From assembly GCF_036014195.1 (NCBI RefSeq), contig NZ_CP107918.1, positions 186,001-250,000 of the forward strand: 64,000 nucleotides of DNA, read 5' to 3'. The translations under genes were made by a program, and so were the position numbers. The notes beneath the pieces are model-generated. The model did not search any database, was not told the origin of the DNA, and saw only the letters and a list, made by a program, of their open reading frames with translations. Positions 36,849 through 46,200 of this stretch are shown here, in pieces. Position 1 is the stretch's first letter; each line of letters begins with the position of its first letter. The DNA comes from Streptomyces sp. NBC_00442. GTDB taxonomy: Bacteria; Actinomycetota; Actinomycetes; Streptomycetales; Streptomycetaceae.

Positions 36849-38105
36849 GTGACAGCCATCCCGCCCAGAGAAGTGCCGCAGTGGCGCGCGGCCCACATCG
36901 CGTACTTCGGGGACGACACCGACCAGCTGATCCTGCACGCCGTGCGGCCCGTGATCGAGCGCTGTGCCGGCCACGTCGCATCGGCGTACGTCCTGCGGCA
37001 CTGGCGCCGGGGCCCCCATCTGCGCCTGGTCGTCCGGGCCACGCCGACCGTCTTCGACGAGCTGGTGGCACCGGCCGTCTCCGAGCTGATCGGGGGACAT
37101 CTCGGAAGACGGCCGTCCACCGCGGCGCCCCTGGACGAGAACGCTCTGCTGCCGCTGCACCGCCGGCTCGCCGCGGCCGAACGCGAGCCAGGACCGCTGA
37201 CCCCCTTCTACGCGGACAACTCGATCACCTGGGAGGAGCACGACCGCCGGGTCGATGTGCTGGGCTGTCCCGTCGGCGCCGACGAGCTGGCGCTCTTCTA
37301 CGAGGAGACCAACGGCCTGCTCTTCGAGCACTTGGAGTCGGTCGCCGCGGGAATGCCACGCGAGACGCTGGCCCTGCGCCTGATGCTCGCCACCGCGCAC
37401 ACCCTGTGCCGGCACCCGCAGGACCCGTCGATCCGCCGCGGTTTCGTCTCCTTCCGCTCCCACGCGGAGGGCTACTTGAGCACGGTCGGCCCCGAGGTGC
37501 GGCACGCCTTCGAGCGGCGGTACGCGGCCAACCGCGCGGCGCTCACCGCTCAGGTGCGGGGTGTGGTCGCGGCCTTCGACTCCACGGCGCCGGGGGCCGC
37601 GACCGCGCCCGGCGAAGCGGCGGCCCTGCACCGCTGGGTGTCCACGATCGATCCGCTGGGCGGCCGCTGGACCGCGCTGTACGAGGCCGGCGAGATACCC
37701 GAGGCGGAGATACCGACCGACGAGGAGAACGGCACCGGCCACCTGGTCACGGCCAGCCAGCTGCACCGGGTGATCAGCCGCAGCGCGACGTACAAGCGGA
37801 TGATGTACCGCGATCCCCGCTTCCTGCGCTACCGCTTGATGCTCAACTACACCTACCTCCATCTCTCCCGCCTCGGGCTGCCCGGTCTGACCCGCTATCT
37901 GCTCTGCCACCTCGCGGCCGACGCGGTGGAGGAGGTCTACGGCGTCAGCGCCCTCGACCTGGTCCTGGCCACCGCCGCGGACGGTTCCGGCGAGCCGGAC
38001 ACGACGGCATCGGCGCACGGTTCCGGCGAGCCTGGGACGACGACCGCGGCCCAAGGCCCCGATGCGCCGGCCACCGTCCGCGCGGCGGCGAGGACCGACG
38101 GATGA
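36849..38105 (+). CDS. Thiopeptide pyridine synthase (formal aza-[4+2] cyclase, TbtD class)
   Basis: 418 residues from GTG 36849 with aaggagcgac just before. Related to the elimination proteins but of the pyridine-synthase branch: WRAAHIAYFGDDTDQLILHA, then VRPVIERCAGHVASAYVLRH and WRRGPHLRLVVRATPT at the N-terminus. Later come PFYADNSITWEEHDRR, RRGFVSFRSHAEGYLS and LMLNYTYLHLSRLGLPGLTR. It joins two dehydroalanines (from Ser1 and a distal Ser) into a six-membered nitrogen heterocycle and expels the leader peptide, which closes the macrocycle. The C-terminal 60 residues are an Ala/Thr/Gly-rich tail not usually found in this family. The enzyme must accept an unusually long, proline-containing loop here. 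Confidence 0.9.
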   Translation: MTAIPPREVPQWRAAHIAYFGDDTDQLILHAVRPVIERCAGHVASAYVLRHWRRGPHLRLVVRATPTVFDELVAPAVSELIGGHLGRRPSTAAPLDENALLPLHRRLAAAEREPGPLTPFYADNSITWEEHDRRVDVLGCPVGADELALFYEETNGLLFEHLESVAAGMPRETLALRLMLATAHTLCRHPQDPSIRRGFVSFRSHAEGYLSTVGPEVRHAFERRYAANRAALTAQVRGVVAAFDSTAPGAATAPGEAAALHRWVSTIDPLGGRWTALYEAGEIPEAEIPTDEENGTGHLVTASQLHRVISRSATYKRMMYRDPRFLRYRLMLNYTYLHLSRLGLPGLTRYLLCHLAADAVEEVYGVSALDLVLATAADGSGEPDTTASAHGSGEPGTTTAAQGPDAPATVRAAARTDG

Positions 38106-39541
38106 GGGCCACCTCGTCGACTCCCCCGTCCGACGTCCGCCCCTCGTCCGACGCCCACCCTGTGTCCGACGCCCGCCCCTCGTCCGACGCCCACCCTGTG
38201 TCCGACGCGCGCCCTGTGTCCGACGCGCGCCCTGTGTCCGACGCGCGCCCTCCGTTCGGCGAGACCGGAGGGGCGTCCGCCCGTCGCTTTCACGCACGTC
38301 ACGGCAGCGTGCTGCCCGTCATCGACCCGGCGGCGGGCAACACCGCGCCCAAGCACCATCCGGGCGTGCCCGTCCTGCCCCTGCCGTTCCCCGCGGCCGT
38401 GCCATCGCTCCCGGGCATCCGCGTTCCGGACACCTTTCCGGAACGTCTGGGCGCGCTCCTCGCTCTGCTCAACGGCGTCACCCGCATCGACTGGACCGGC
38501 TCCGGGGCGCGTGCCGGCCGGTCGGTGCCGTCCGGCGGCGGCGCCTATCCGGGCGAGGTGTACGTGGCCACCGGCTCGGGCCTGTTCCACTATCTCCCCT
38601 CGGCTCACGCACTCGAACTCCTCGGCGGCGTCGACCTGCGCGGCGACCTCACCCGCGCACTGGACCGGCCACCGGTGCAACAACCCGAGTTCATGGTGCT
38701 GATCACGAGTCGCCTCGATGCGAACCTGGGCCGCTACGGCCCCTTCGGCCACCGTCTTCAGGCCCTCGACACCGGCGTGCTGACCGGGCAGGCGCTCACC
38801 TTGCTGGAATCGGCCGGCGCCGCGCCGATGGCGCACGCGCGTTTCGTGGACGAGGAACTGGGCCGTCTGCTCGGCCTCGATTCCCGGGCGGAGCACGTCC
38901 ATGCGGTCGTCACCGCCCGGTCGCCCGGCGCGATCGCGCCCGGGGCGTCGCTGCTTCGACGCCGTACCGCGCGGTGCGGTTTCGAGCCGGCGCCCGTCCC
39001 GTTGGGTTCTCTGCTCACGGTCCTGGAGGAGGCTTCACGGCCGCTGCCCCTCGATCATGCCGCTCCGGTCGGCTGCGACGTGTACGTGGTCGCCCAGCGC
39101 GTCAGCGGCCTCGCTCCCGGCTGTCACCGGCGCGAGGCGCGTACGGGTCGCCTCGTACCGGTCGACGGGGACGTCACGCCCCGGGGTCTCTTCCCGCCCG
39201 GCGGTCCGGGAGAACTGGCGGGCTTCGAGGCCGCCTGCGCCGTGCTCGTCACCGGCGACTACGAGGCGGGCTATCCCCTGTACGGCGACCGTTGGTACCG
39301 GATGCTGAACCTGCGGGCGGGTGTCGTCGGCCAGCGGATCGGCCTCGCCGCGGCGCGCGCAGGGCTCGGAGCGGGGCTGCGCTGCGACGTCGAGACCGCG
39401 GCCGCCGATGCCGCACTGAGCGCGTGTCCCGACCGCACCACGTTGTTCGCGGCGTTGCTCGGCCAGGAACGCGGCAGCGGCGCACCGGCCTGTCATCTGT
39501 CCGGCCGGAGCCGCGAGGCCGGCCGCAAGGGGGCGCCGTGA
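38102..39541 (+). CDS. SagB-type azoline dehydrogenase, second copy
   Basis: 479 residues from ATG 38102 (ATGA overlap). It is a canonical SagB/ThcOx-type nitroreductase with RSVPSGGGAYPGEVYVAT (PSGG-x-YP-E block), GVLTGQALTLLESAG, MAHARFVDEELGRLLGLDS and, in a second half, GCDVYVVAQRVSGLAPGCHR, then YRMLNLRAGVVGQRIGLAA. There are two nitroreductase-like halves, as in other TOMM dehydrogenases. The first 50 residues are seven near-perfect SDARPV hexapeptide repeats. It should aromatise thiazolines with FMN, together with or instead of the gene at 31682. The presence of two dehydrogenases in one thiopeptide operon is uncommon. Confidence 0.88.
   Translation: MRATSSTPPSDVRPSSDAHPVSDARPSSDAHPVSDARPVSDARPVSDARPPFGETGGASARRFHARHGSVLPVIDPAAGNTAPKHHPGVPVLPLPFPAAVPSLPGIRVPDTFPERLGALLALLNGVTRIDWTGSGARAGRSVPSGGGAYPGEVYVATGSGLFHYLPSAHALELLGGVDLRGDLTRALDRPPVQQPEFMVLITSRLDANLGRYGPFGHRLQALDTGVLTGQALTLLESAGAAPMAHARFVDEELGRLLGLDSRAEHVHAVVTARSPGAIAPGASLLRRRTARCGFEPAPVPLGSLLTVLEEASRPLPLDHAAPVGCDVYVVAQRVSGLAPGCHRREARTGRLVPVDGDVTPRGLFPPGGPGELAGFEAACAVLVTGDYEAGYPLYGDRWYRMLNLRAGVVGQRIGLAAARAGLGAGLRCDVETAAADAALSACPDRTTLFAALLGQERGSGAPACHLSGRSREAGRKGAP
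38129..38254 (+). repeat. Seven 18-bp tandem repeats at the start of the second dehydrogenase gene
   Basis: Unit tccgacgcgcgccctgtg with small variations, contiguous over 126 bases, encoding SDARPV-type hexapeptides. In-frame expansion or contraction is likely between strains. Confidence 0.9.
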
Positions 39542-39590
39542 TCGTGCCGGACATCCCGGCCGCACCGAACCCTCTCCGGCCGAGGACACC

Positions 39591-41012
39591 GTGATCACTT
39601 CCGCGTCCGTTCTCCTTCTGCGCTCCGACGTCTTCCTGACTCCGAGCGGCAGCGGCACCGTCCACGTGCGGTCCAGCCGCGGCACCGATCTGATCGCGGC
39701 GCCGGGCATCGCCGGCTGGCTGGACCGGCTCGCGCCGTTCCTCGACGGCACCCGCACGGTGGACATGCTCCTCGACGGCCTCGACGGGCCCCGTCGCTCC
39801 GTGGTGCTGCGCGTACTGCAACGCATCGACGGGCACGGCCTGTTGGAGGACCTGGCGGCGCGCGAACCGGACCCGCGCACCGTGCGCTACCCGCGCGTCA
39901 GGGCGCTGGTCCTCGGCACGCCGGCCGCGGTGGGCGCCCTGACCGACGCGCTGCGGCTCACCGGCCTGTCGGCCATCACCCCGGTGACCGACCCCGAGGC
40001 CGCACGGAAGGAGCTGGCGACGGGCGGCCACGACGCGCTGCTGCTGCTCGCGCGGGGCGACGATGCGGGGACCGTCGCCCGGCTCGACGACGAGTGCCGG
40101 GTACGGGGCGTGTGGTTCGCCGCCGCCGTCCGGGACGCGGAGTCCTGGTGGCTGGGCCCGATGCTCGCCCCCGGCGCGGACCGTGGTGCCGGCGGCTGGC
40201 TCGGCGGCTGGCTGCGCGTGCACGGAACGCGGAGCACCCCTCGCATCCCTCATGTTCCGTGCGGGGCAGCCGAGTTCGCCGCCACTGTGCTTGCCCACCA
40301 TTTCCAGCGGGACTTCCTCGCCGCCACCACGGCAGCGCCGGACGGGCCGGGGCGCCTCACCCGGCTGGACACCGCGACCCTGACCACCACCAGCCACCTC
40401 TACCGCCCCCACCCTGCCGCGGTGCCGGCCGCGCCGGAGTCGGCGGCGCGGTTCCTCGCCAGGATCGCTTCCCTGCGCGCGGGACCTGCCGTCGGCCCCG
40501 AGGAATTCTCCCGGCGCGCCGCGGGCTGCATCGACGAGCGCGGCGGGCTGCTCGCGGAACTCGACGAGGGCGCTCTGCCGCAGTTCCCCCGGCATGCCGC
40601 GCGGGCCGTGGTCCGTGATCCGCGCACCGGCCGGCCTGAGCACCAAGTCCACGCCACCGGGGGCGACTTCAGCGCGGCTCGGCTGCGCACCGCGCGCCGC
40701 GCATTGGCTCGGTACGCGCTGCTCGCCCTCGACCCGCGACGGTACGTCGCGGCGCCCGCGGGCCCCGCACTGTGGGCCTGGTCCCCCGGACGCGACACCG
40801 CCCACCTGGTCCCGGCGGCCTCCGTGGGCGCGCGGGGGCAGCGCCCGCCGCGGGGCCTCGGCGCCGGTGCCACCTTCGACGAGGCGGTGACGGAGGCGCT
40901 GCGCGACCTGCGCGGCCCCGCGCGCGACCCGCTGATCGTGCCGCTCGATCACGATCCGGCCGCGACCGACGTCCTGCCCTATCTGCTGAGAGCGGTGCCC
41001 TGCGATGGCTGA
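39591..41012 (+). CDS. Second Ocin-ThiF-like/leader-binding protein of the thiopeptide cluster
   Basis: 473 residues from GTG 39591 preceded by cgaggacacc. The N-terminal 90 residues repeat the pattern of the first F protein: LLLRSDVFLTPSGSGTVHVR, WLDRLAPFLDGTRTVDMLLD and LQRIDGHGLLEDL. This is followed by a degenerate ThiF-like Rossmann part (RALVLGTPAAVGALTDALRL) and long alpha/beta domains. It overlaps the YcaO gene by eight bases, so this copy is the probable obligate partner of the cyclodehydratase. Having two different F proteins suggests that one delivers the peptide for cyclodehydration and the other for oxidation or dehydration. Confidence 0.8.
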   Translation: MITSASVLLLRSDVFLTPSGSGTVHVRSSRGTDLIAAPGIAGWLDRLAPFLDGTRTVDMLLDGLDGPRRSVVLRVLQRIDGHGLLEDLAAREPDPRTVRYPRVRALVLGTPAAVGALTDALRLTGLSAITPVTDPEAARKELATGGHDALLLLARGDDAGTVARLDDECRVRGVWFAAAVRDAESWWLGPMLAPGADRGAGGWLGGWLRVHGTRSTPRIPHVPCGAAEFAATVLAHHFQRDFLAATTAAPDGPGRLTRLDTATLTTTSHLYRPHPAAVPAAPESAARFLARIASLRAGPAVGPEEFSRRAAGCIDERGGLLAELDEGALPQFPRHAARAVVRDPRTGRPEHQVHATGGDFSAARLRTARRALARYALLALDPRRYVAAPAGPALWAWSPGRDTAHLVPAASVGARGQRPPRGLGAGATFDEAVTEALRDLRGPARDPLIVPLDHDPAATDVLPYLLRAVPCDG

Positions 41013-43095
41013 TGATCTCCTGTCGGACGCCGTGCGGGTGCACCACGACGGCGGTCTGCTCGGCCAGGCCCTTCTGCGCCGGTCGCGGGCTGTGGCACAG
41101 CCCCGTTCCGGGGTGCGGATCGTCGCGGCCGACTCACCTGACGCCGTGTCACAGTGCGTTCCGGGTCCGCCGGGCGGCGGGCAGGCGTACCTGTTCGTCG
41201 TCGCGGAACTGGACCGCGTGGTCATCGGCCCGCTGGTGCGCCCCGGCACACCCGGCTGTCACCGCTGTCTCGCCGCGCGCCGCGCGGGGGCGCGCGGCGA
41301 CGCGGCCGAGGAAGCGGCGCTGCGCGCCACGTACGGCAGCCGCCTCACCGGCACGGTCTCGCCGCTGCTCACCCCGATCGCCGCCGACCTCGCCGCGCGC
41401 CTCGCCCTGAGCCGGCTCGCCTCCACACCGCCGGCAGAAAGGACCGTAACCGAACGGCACGTGACCGCCGGCCCGCACGACATCGCCCCGCACACCGTCA
41501 CCGGGCGGCCCGACCCCGAACGCGATGTCACCCCGCACACCCCCGGCGCGCATGCCGTCACCATGCTGCGTCTGGACGGCTTGGAGATCAGCCGGCACCT
41601 CTTCGTGCCCGACCCCCACTGCCCGGACTGCGGCGGCCTGCCCGACGATTCCCCGGGCGGCGCCGTGATCCCGCGCGTCGCCCGGCCCAAGCCGGACCCG
41701 GCGGTCCTGCGGGTGCGCGACCTGCGCACGGAGCGTGCGGTGCTCGAAGCCCGCTACGCCGACGACGAGACCGGCGTGCTCAAGGGGCTGCGCACCCGTG
41801 GACTGCACACCCTGCCGTTCGCCGAGGCCAAGGTCGGGCCGCCCGAGTCGGTGGACGGGGGGTACGGCCGCGCCCTGGACTTCCGTACCGCCCGGGTCAC
41901 GGCGATCGCCGAGGCTCTGGAGCGCCTCGGCGGCGGGCGCCCGGGGGGACGGCTGACCGTGGTGCGCGGCAGCCATCGCGAGCTCTCCGCCCGCCACCCC
42001 GGCAGTGTCCTCGACCCGGCGGCCACCGGAAGCCACGAGCCGCACCGCTACCAGGAACCCGGCTTCCCCTTCCAGCCCTACCATCCCGGCCTGGTGCTGC
42101 CGTGGGTCTGGGGCTACTCCCTCACGCGCGAGCGGCCGGTGCTGGTCCCCGAGAGCCTGGCGTACTACCGCCTCGGCCGGCACCGGCCGCCCTCCGTCCG
42201 CCCGTTCGTCTCGGAGATCTCCAACGGTTGCGCGCTCGGTGGCTGCATCGAGGAGGCCGCGCTGTACGGCCTGTTGGAGCTGGCCGAGCGTGACGCGTTC
42301 CTGCTGACCTGGTACGCCCGGCTGCCGGCGCCCGCGCTCGACCTGCGCACCGCGCGCGACCGGCGCATCGGCCTGCTCGCGGACCGGATCAAGGAGCGCA
42401 CCGGCTACCGCGTCGAGGTCTTCGACGTGACCGGCGCCGAAGGCATTCCCTGCTTCTGGGCCGCCGCCATCGACGAACAGCCGCGTGTCGGCGCGGGCGC
42501 CGGGCCCGCCGCGCCGCGCCCCGCCGTGCTGTGCGCCGGCGGCTCGGGGCTCGATCCCGAACGCGGTGTCTTCGGCGCGCTGCACGAACTGGTCACCGCC
42601 GTCGAGGCATACGGACTCATCTACCCGCAGCGCGTCGAGGACGCCGCCCGCATGCGCGAGGACCCCGAACAGGTCCGCCTGATGGACGACCACGCGCTGC
42701 TCTACTGCGACCCGGTCGCCGCCCGGCGTCTGGACTTCCTGCTGGCACCCGGAGGACGGGCGCCGCGGGAGCGCCGCGATCTGCGTGAGCTCGCCGACCG
42801 TCACCCCTGGCCGCACCACACCGACCTGCGGTCGGATCTCGACGAGTTGGTGGGCCGCTTCCGCGCGAGCGGCCTCGAAGCGATCGTCGTCGACCAGACC
42901 ACCCCGGTCCACGCCGCTTCGGCGCTTTCCTGCGTCAAGGCCGTCGTACCCGGCCTGCTGCCCATGACCTTCGGGCACCACCTGCGTCGCATCACCGGGC
43001 TCGACCGGGTGCTGACCGCCTCCCACCGCCTGGGCCACTCCCCTCGGCCGCTCCAGCCCGAAGAGGTCAACCCGCATCCCCACCCCTTTCCCTGA
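41005..43095 (+). CDS. YcaO-domain thiazoline cyclodehydratase
   Basis: 696 residues from ATG 41005. The N-terminal third resembles the E1-like part of TOMM cyclodehydratases with a zinc-type Cys pair (GCHRC, then HCPDCGG). The C-terminal 450 residues are the YcaO domain: ALDFRTARVTAIAEALERLG, then SNGCALGGCIEEAALYGLLE and LAERDAFLLTWYARLPAP (ATP-binding Glu residues), the CAGGSGLDPERGVFGALHEL block and the Pro-rich C-terminus PHPHPFP, typical of active YcaO enzymes. It uses ATP to cyclise Cys onto the preceding carbonyl, here up to six Cys of the core. Last gene of the operon; the regulator follows 207 bases later. Confidence 0.93.
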   Translation: MADDLLSDAVRVHHDGGLLGQALLRRSRAVAQPRSGVRIVAADSPDAVSQCVPGPPGGGQAYLFVVAELDRVVIGPLVRPGTPGCHRCLAARRAGARGDAAEEAALRATYGSRLTGTVSPLLTPIAADLAARLALSRLASTPPAERTVTERHVTAGPHDIAPHTVTGRPDPERDVTPHTPGAHAVTMLRLDGLEISRHLFVPDPHCPDCGGLPDDSPGGAVIPRVARPKPDPAVLRVRDLRTERAVLEARYADDETGVLKGLRTRGLHTLPFAEAKVGPPESVDGGYGRALDFRTARVTAIAEALERLGGGRPGGRLTVVRGSHRELSARHPGSVLDPAATGSHEPHRYQEPGFPFQPYHPGLVLPWVWGYSLTRERPVLVPESLAYYRLGRHRPPSVRPFVSEISNGCALGGCIEEAALYGLLELAERDAFLLTWYARLPAPALDLRTARDRRIGLLADRIKERTGYRVEVFDVTGAEGIPCFWAAAIDEQPRVGAGAGPAAPRPAVLCAGGSGLDPERGVFGALHELVTAVEAYGLIYPQRVEDAARMREDPEQVRLMDDHALLYCDPVAARRLDFLLAPGGRAPRERRDLRELADRHPWPHHTDLRSDLDELVGRFRASGLEAIVVDQTTPVHAASALSCVKAVVPGLLPMTFGHHLRRITGLDRVLTASHRLGHSPRPLQPEEVNPHPHPFP

Positions 43096-43302
43096 CCGCC
43101 ACGGCACGACACACCCGAACGGCGGCAGGGGGCGCTCACCCGTCGAACGCCGGGTGGATGCCTGGAATCGCCCAGCATGATTAACCCGCACGTCCCGCCA
43201 GCCCTCGAATGTAGTGTGACCAACTCGCGCGTTACCCTTCGCGGGCGCTTGTGTCGGGTGCCGCCACGGGGCGTCGCGCGGGGGCAGCCAGGGAGGGGGC
43301 GC

Positions 43303-44178
43303 ATGGTGAACAACAAGGACGCGTTGCGGCAGTTGCTGCAGTGGAAGCGCGGGCAGATCGACCCGTCGGAACTCGGCATACCCAAGCGCACGGGGCGGGG
43401 CCGCCGTTCCCAGGGGCTCTCGCAGGCACAGGTCGCGCAAGCCCTCTTCGTGACGGAACGCACGTACGGCCACTTGGAGCGGGGCGACATGCCCGCGCCC
43501 AGCCAGGAGTTCCTCGACTCCGTGTCCAAGGTGCTGCGCCTGGAGGAAAGCGAGCGGACCGCGCTCTACATCTACGCGCTCGGGTACGAGCCGCCCACAC
43601 CCCTGGACCCCACATCGGGGATGAGCGTCGCGCCCGCCTGGCAGCAGGCCGTCAACCGGGTGACGGGGCAACCCTGTTACATCAACGATGTGGCGTGGAA
43701 CATCCTTGCCTGCAATCAGGACTTCGTCTCGATCTTCCCGCAGGTGGAGGGCCAGGCCCCGCGCCTGCCCGAACAGAACCTGATCCGTTGGATGCTGCTG
43801 CGTGAGGACGCGCGCGAACACCATCTGCTCGACTGGGAGAGGCAGTGGGCCGGTCCTGTGGCGTCACAGCTGCGGGCCGCGGTGGCCACACACCCCAAGA
43901 ACAAGGACCTCAAGCAGCTCCACGAGGAGGTCTGTGACGATCTCGTGGCGGGGCCGATCTACCGCAGCCCCCATCTCACCTACCGCCATCCCGACGGCGA
44001 CACCCGCGGCATGCGTCATCCCGGTTTCCCGGGACCGCACAGCGAGGCTTCCCCACGGGACAGGTGCTGCGAGCGGCACGCTCCCTCTCAGCGGGGCACG
44101 GTCACCATGTGCGCGGCCCAGCCGTGCCTGAGCCCTGGCGCCCGGTTCTTCTTCCTGGTGTTCCAGCCCACGCCCTGA
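43303..44178 (+). CDS. XRE-type HTH regulator with MmyB-like ligand-binding domain
   Basis: 291 residues from ATG 43303, directly after gggaggggg; the next codon is GTG. The N-terminal helix-turn-helix reads LSQAQVAQALFVTERTYGHL, followed by the ALGYEPPTPLDPTSG linker. The C-terminal PAS-like pocket region NDVAWNILACNQDFVSIFPQ then RWMLLREDAREHHLLDWERQ and RHPDGDTRGMRHPG is typical of MmyB-type ligand-binding regulators. A Cys-rich tail (RDRCCERHAPSQRGTVTMCA) is unusual. Immediately downstream of the thiopeptide operon and co-oriented, it may regulate that cluster. A full-length paralogue lies at 62912. A TAGTGT hexamer at 43212-43217 could be its -10 box. Confidence 0.88.
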   Translation: MVNNKDALRQLLQWKRGQIDPSELGIPKRTGRGRRSQGLSQAQVAQALFVTERTYGHLERGDMPAPSQEFLDSVSKVLRLEESERTALYIYALGYEPPTPLDPTSGMSVAPAWQQAVNRVTGQPCYINDVAWNILACNQDFVSIFPQVEGQAPRLPEQNLIRWMLLREDAREHHLLDWERQWAGPVASQLRAAVATHPKNKDLKQLHEEVCDDLVAGPIYRSPHLTYRHPDGDTRGMRHPGFPGPHSEASPRDRCCERHAPSQRGTVTMCAAQPCLSPGARFFFLVFQPTP

Positions 44179-44291
44179 GCTGATGCGCTGCCGCCGAAGG
44201 CACGGATCCGTCGCTGAAGTTCTGTCCCTGTCACAGGAGTTGTGGCTCTGTGTCCATGACATACCAGGGGCGCGCTTGCCACTATGGCGTC

Positions 44292-44678
44292 ATGGACACG
44301 ATGCGGGAGACCGGGCCCCGGCTGCTGATCACCACCACCGGGGACCTCGACGCGCTGCGTTCGCTCGGCGACTGGCTGCGCCACGAGGACGAGTTGCGCG
44401 GCCATTTACGTCTGGACCGGGCGTCCCGGGCGGCGCCGGGCGAGATGGGCGGCGTGCTCGATGTGCTCAGCATCGCCCTGGGCTCCGGCGGGGCGGGCGC
44501 GGTGCTCGCCCGTTCGCTCACCACCTGGCTCACCCACCGCCACGCCGATGTGAAGGTCACCGTCACCGCGCCCGACGGCCGCAGTGTCGAGGTCGAGGCG
44601 CACCTGCTCCACGACGACGTACCGGGGTTGATCCGCGAGATCGGGCGGCTGGCCGAAGACCCCGGGCAGCAGGGGTGA
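44292..44678 (+). CDS. EACC1 effector-associated constant component
   Basis: 128 residues from ATG 44292. It matches the short EACC1 family found before caspase-like and other effectors in actinobacterial NTP-dependent conflict systems: a beta strand start (RLLITTTGDLDALRSLGDWL), then a Gly-rich helical segment (LSIALGSGGAGAVLARSLTT) and a closing VKVTVTAPDGRSVEVEAHLL. EACC1 is thought to be an adaptor that links a sensor to the effector. It overlaps the caspase gene by four bases (GTGA), the classic arrangement. Confidence 0.85.
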   Translation: MDTMRETGPRLLITTTGDLDALRSLGDWLRHEDELRGHLRLDRASRAAPGEMGGVLDVLSIALGSGGAGAVLARSLTTWLTHRHADVKVTVTAPDGRSVEVEAHLLHDDVPGLIREIGRLAEDPGQQG

Positions 44679-46039
44679 GCCGGTTTCCCGATCCGGCCCG
44701 GTCGCGCGCCGTCCTGATCGGTGTCGGCCACTTCCCCGATGCGCCCCGGCTGGCGGACCTCCCCGCCGTACAGGAGAACGTGGCCGGTCTGTGGCGGCGG
44801 CTCACCGACGGTGCCACGGGCGTACTGGACGCGGAGCACTGCGAGGTGGCGGACCCGGCCGGCTCCACCGCCGATCTCGGACGCGCCATCGGCCGGGCCG
44901 CCGAGGAAGCGACGGACCTGCTGCTCATCTACTACGCCGGGCACGGCCTGGTCGACGACCGGGGGCGCCTCTACCTGGCGACGAGCGCGACGCGGTCGCA
45001 GGCACCGAAGTACAGCGCCCTGAGCGTCGACCTGCTGCGCGAGGACCTCGGCGGCAGCGGCGCGGCCGCCCGCGTCCTGATCCTGGACTGCTGCTTCTCG
45101 GGGCGGGCCGTCGAAGTCATGACGGGCGAGGACGGCCTGGTCGACGGCCAGCTCTCCATCGCGGGCACGTACATACTGACATCCACCACCGCCAACGCCC
45201 CCTCGTACGCACTCGCCGGAGAGCGGTACACCGCGTTCACCGGGGCGTTGCTCACGGCCCTCGACAGCCCGCGTCCGCTCTCCCTCGACGAGATCTACCG
45301 CGGCATCGCCGCGGACCTGCATTCCCGCGGGCTGCCCCGGCCGATGCAGCGGGCCACCGACACCGCCGCCGATCTCGCGCTCGCGCGCGGCCCGGCCGAG
45401 CCCGACGGCCCCCGAGCCGTGCCGGTGAACGAGATCCGGTTCCACCGCGGCCCCGCCGCGACGAGGAAGCAGATGACGGGGGGCCTGGGAAAGATGCTGG
45501 GGACCATGGCGCTTTTCACGGCCGGCCTCGCGGTCCTTTGCGCCGTCCTCAACCACGATCCCGGCTGGCTGCTGGCGATGCCGGTGTGGTTCGGGGCCAT
45601 TTCGGTTCTCATCGCGCTGATCACCGCTGTGACCCTGTTCTCGACACCGCGCGAGGCCGAGCTGATCATCGACCGCTCGGGTACCACGGTGCGGATCCGC
45701 AAGAAGGGGGAGATCACCTACTCCTCGCTGATTCCCTGGCGGGACATCTCCCACGTGGGCGTCGGTTCGGTCAACCCGCGGGCCAGGCAGGTGTACGCGG
45801 GCAACCATTTGCTGGTGGTCCGGTTGCGGCCGGGAGTCCCCTACCGCGAGACCAAGGGCATGCTCTTCCCCGACCAGTTGCACGGGCTCGGCTACCGCGT
45901 CGTCGCGACGGTGGGATCGTTCAGCGCCGACAGCGCGCAGATCCTCGCGGCGCTCGATCGGTTCGCGGGCGACCGGGTGCTGCACACGGAACAGGAATTC
46001 CTGGCTCGCGATCCCCGCATCACACCGTCCATGTTCTGA
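44675..46039 (+). CDS. Caspase-like protease with membrane segments and C-terminal domain
   Basis: 454 residues from GTG 44675. The N-terminal caspase fold has the catalytic His90 in LLLIYYAGHGLVDDRG and the catalytic Cys140 in LILDCCFSGRAV. The middle is a Ser/Ala region, then two membrane helices (TMALFTAGLAVLCAVL and WFGAISVLIALITAVTLF). The C-terminal domain is beta-rich (AELIIDRSGTTVRIRKKGEI, SSLIPWRDISHVGVG), PH-like in character. Coupled to EACC1, it should be the effector of a conflict or regulated-cell-death system, cutting host proteins when triggered. No NTPase sensor is adjacent, so the trigger gene may be elsewhere or the module is minimal. Confidence 0.9.
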   Translation: MSRFPDPARSRAVLIGVGHFPDAPRLADLPAVQENVAGLWRRLTDGATGVLDAEHCEVADPAGSTADLGRAIGRAAEEATDLLLIYYAGHGLVDDRGRLYLATSATRSQAPKYSALSVDLLREDLGGSGAAARVLILDCCFSGRAVEVMTGEDGLVDGQLSIAGTYILTSTTANAPSYALAGERYTAFTGALLTALDSPRPLSLDEIYRGIAADLHSRGLPRPMQRATDTAADLALARGPAEPDGPRAVPVNEIRFHRGPAATRKQMTGGLGKMLGTMALFTAGLAVLCAVLNHDPGWLLAMPVWFGAISVLIALITAVTLFSTPREAELIIDRSGTTVRIRKKGEITYSSLIPWRDISHVGVGSVNPRARQVYAGNHLLVVRLRPGVPYRETKGMLFPDQLHGLGYRVVATVGSFSADSAQILAALDRFAGDRVLHTEQEFLARDPRITPSMF

Positions 46040-46200
46040 CGTGCCCGGTATCCGCTCTCCGGTACGCGTGCGCCACAGCCCCCCTCCCGGGTCGCGGGCA
46101 TCCAGCGCGGACAGGCCTGGCGGTACGCCGTTCGGGAGAGGCGTGCCAGGATCTGTACCGGACAGTAGCTTCACACGTGCGACGAGAGGGAGCGGTCGGT

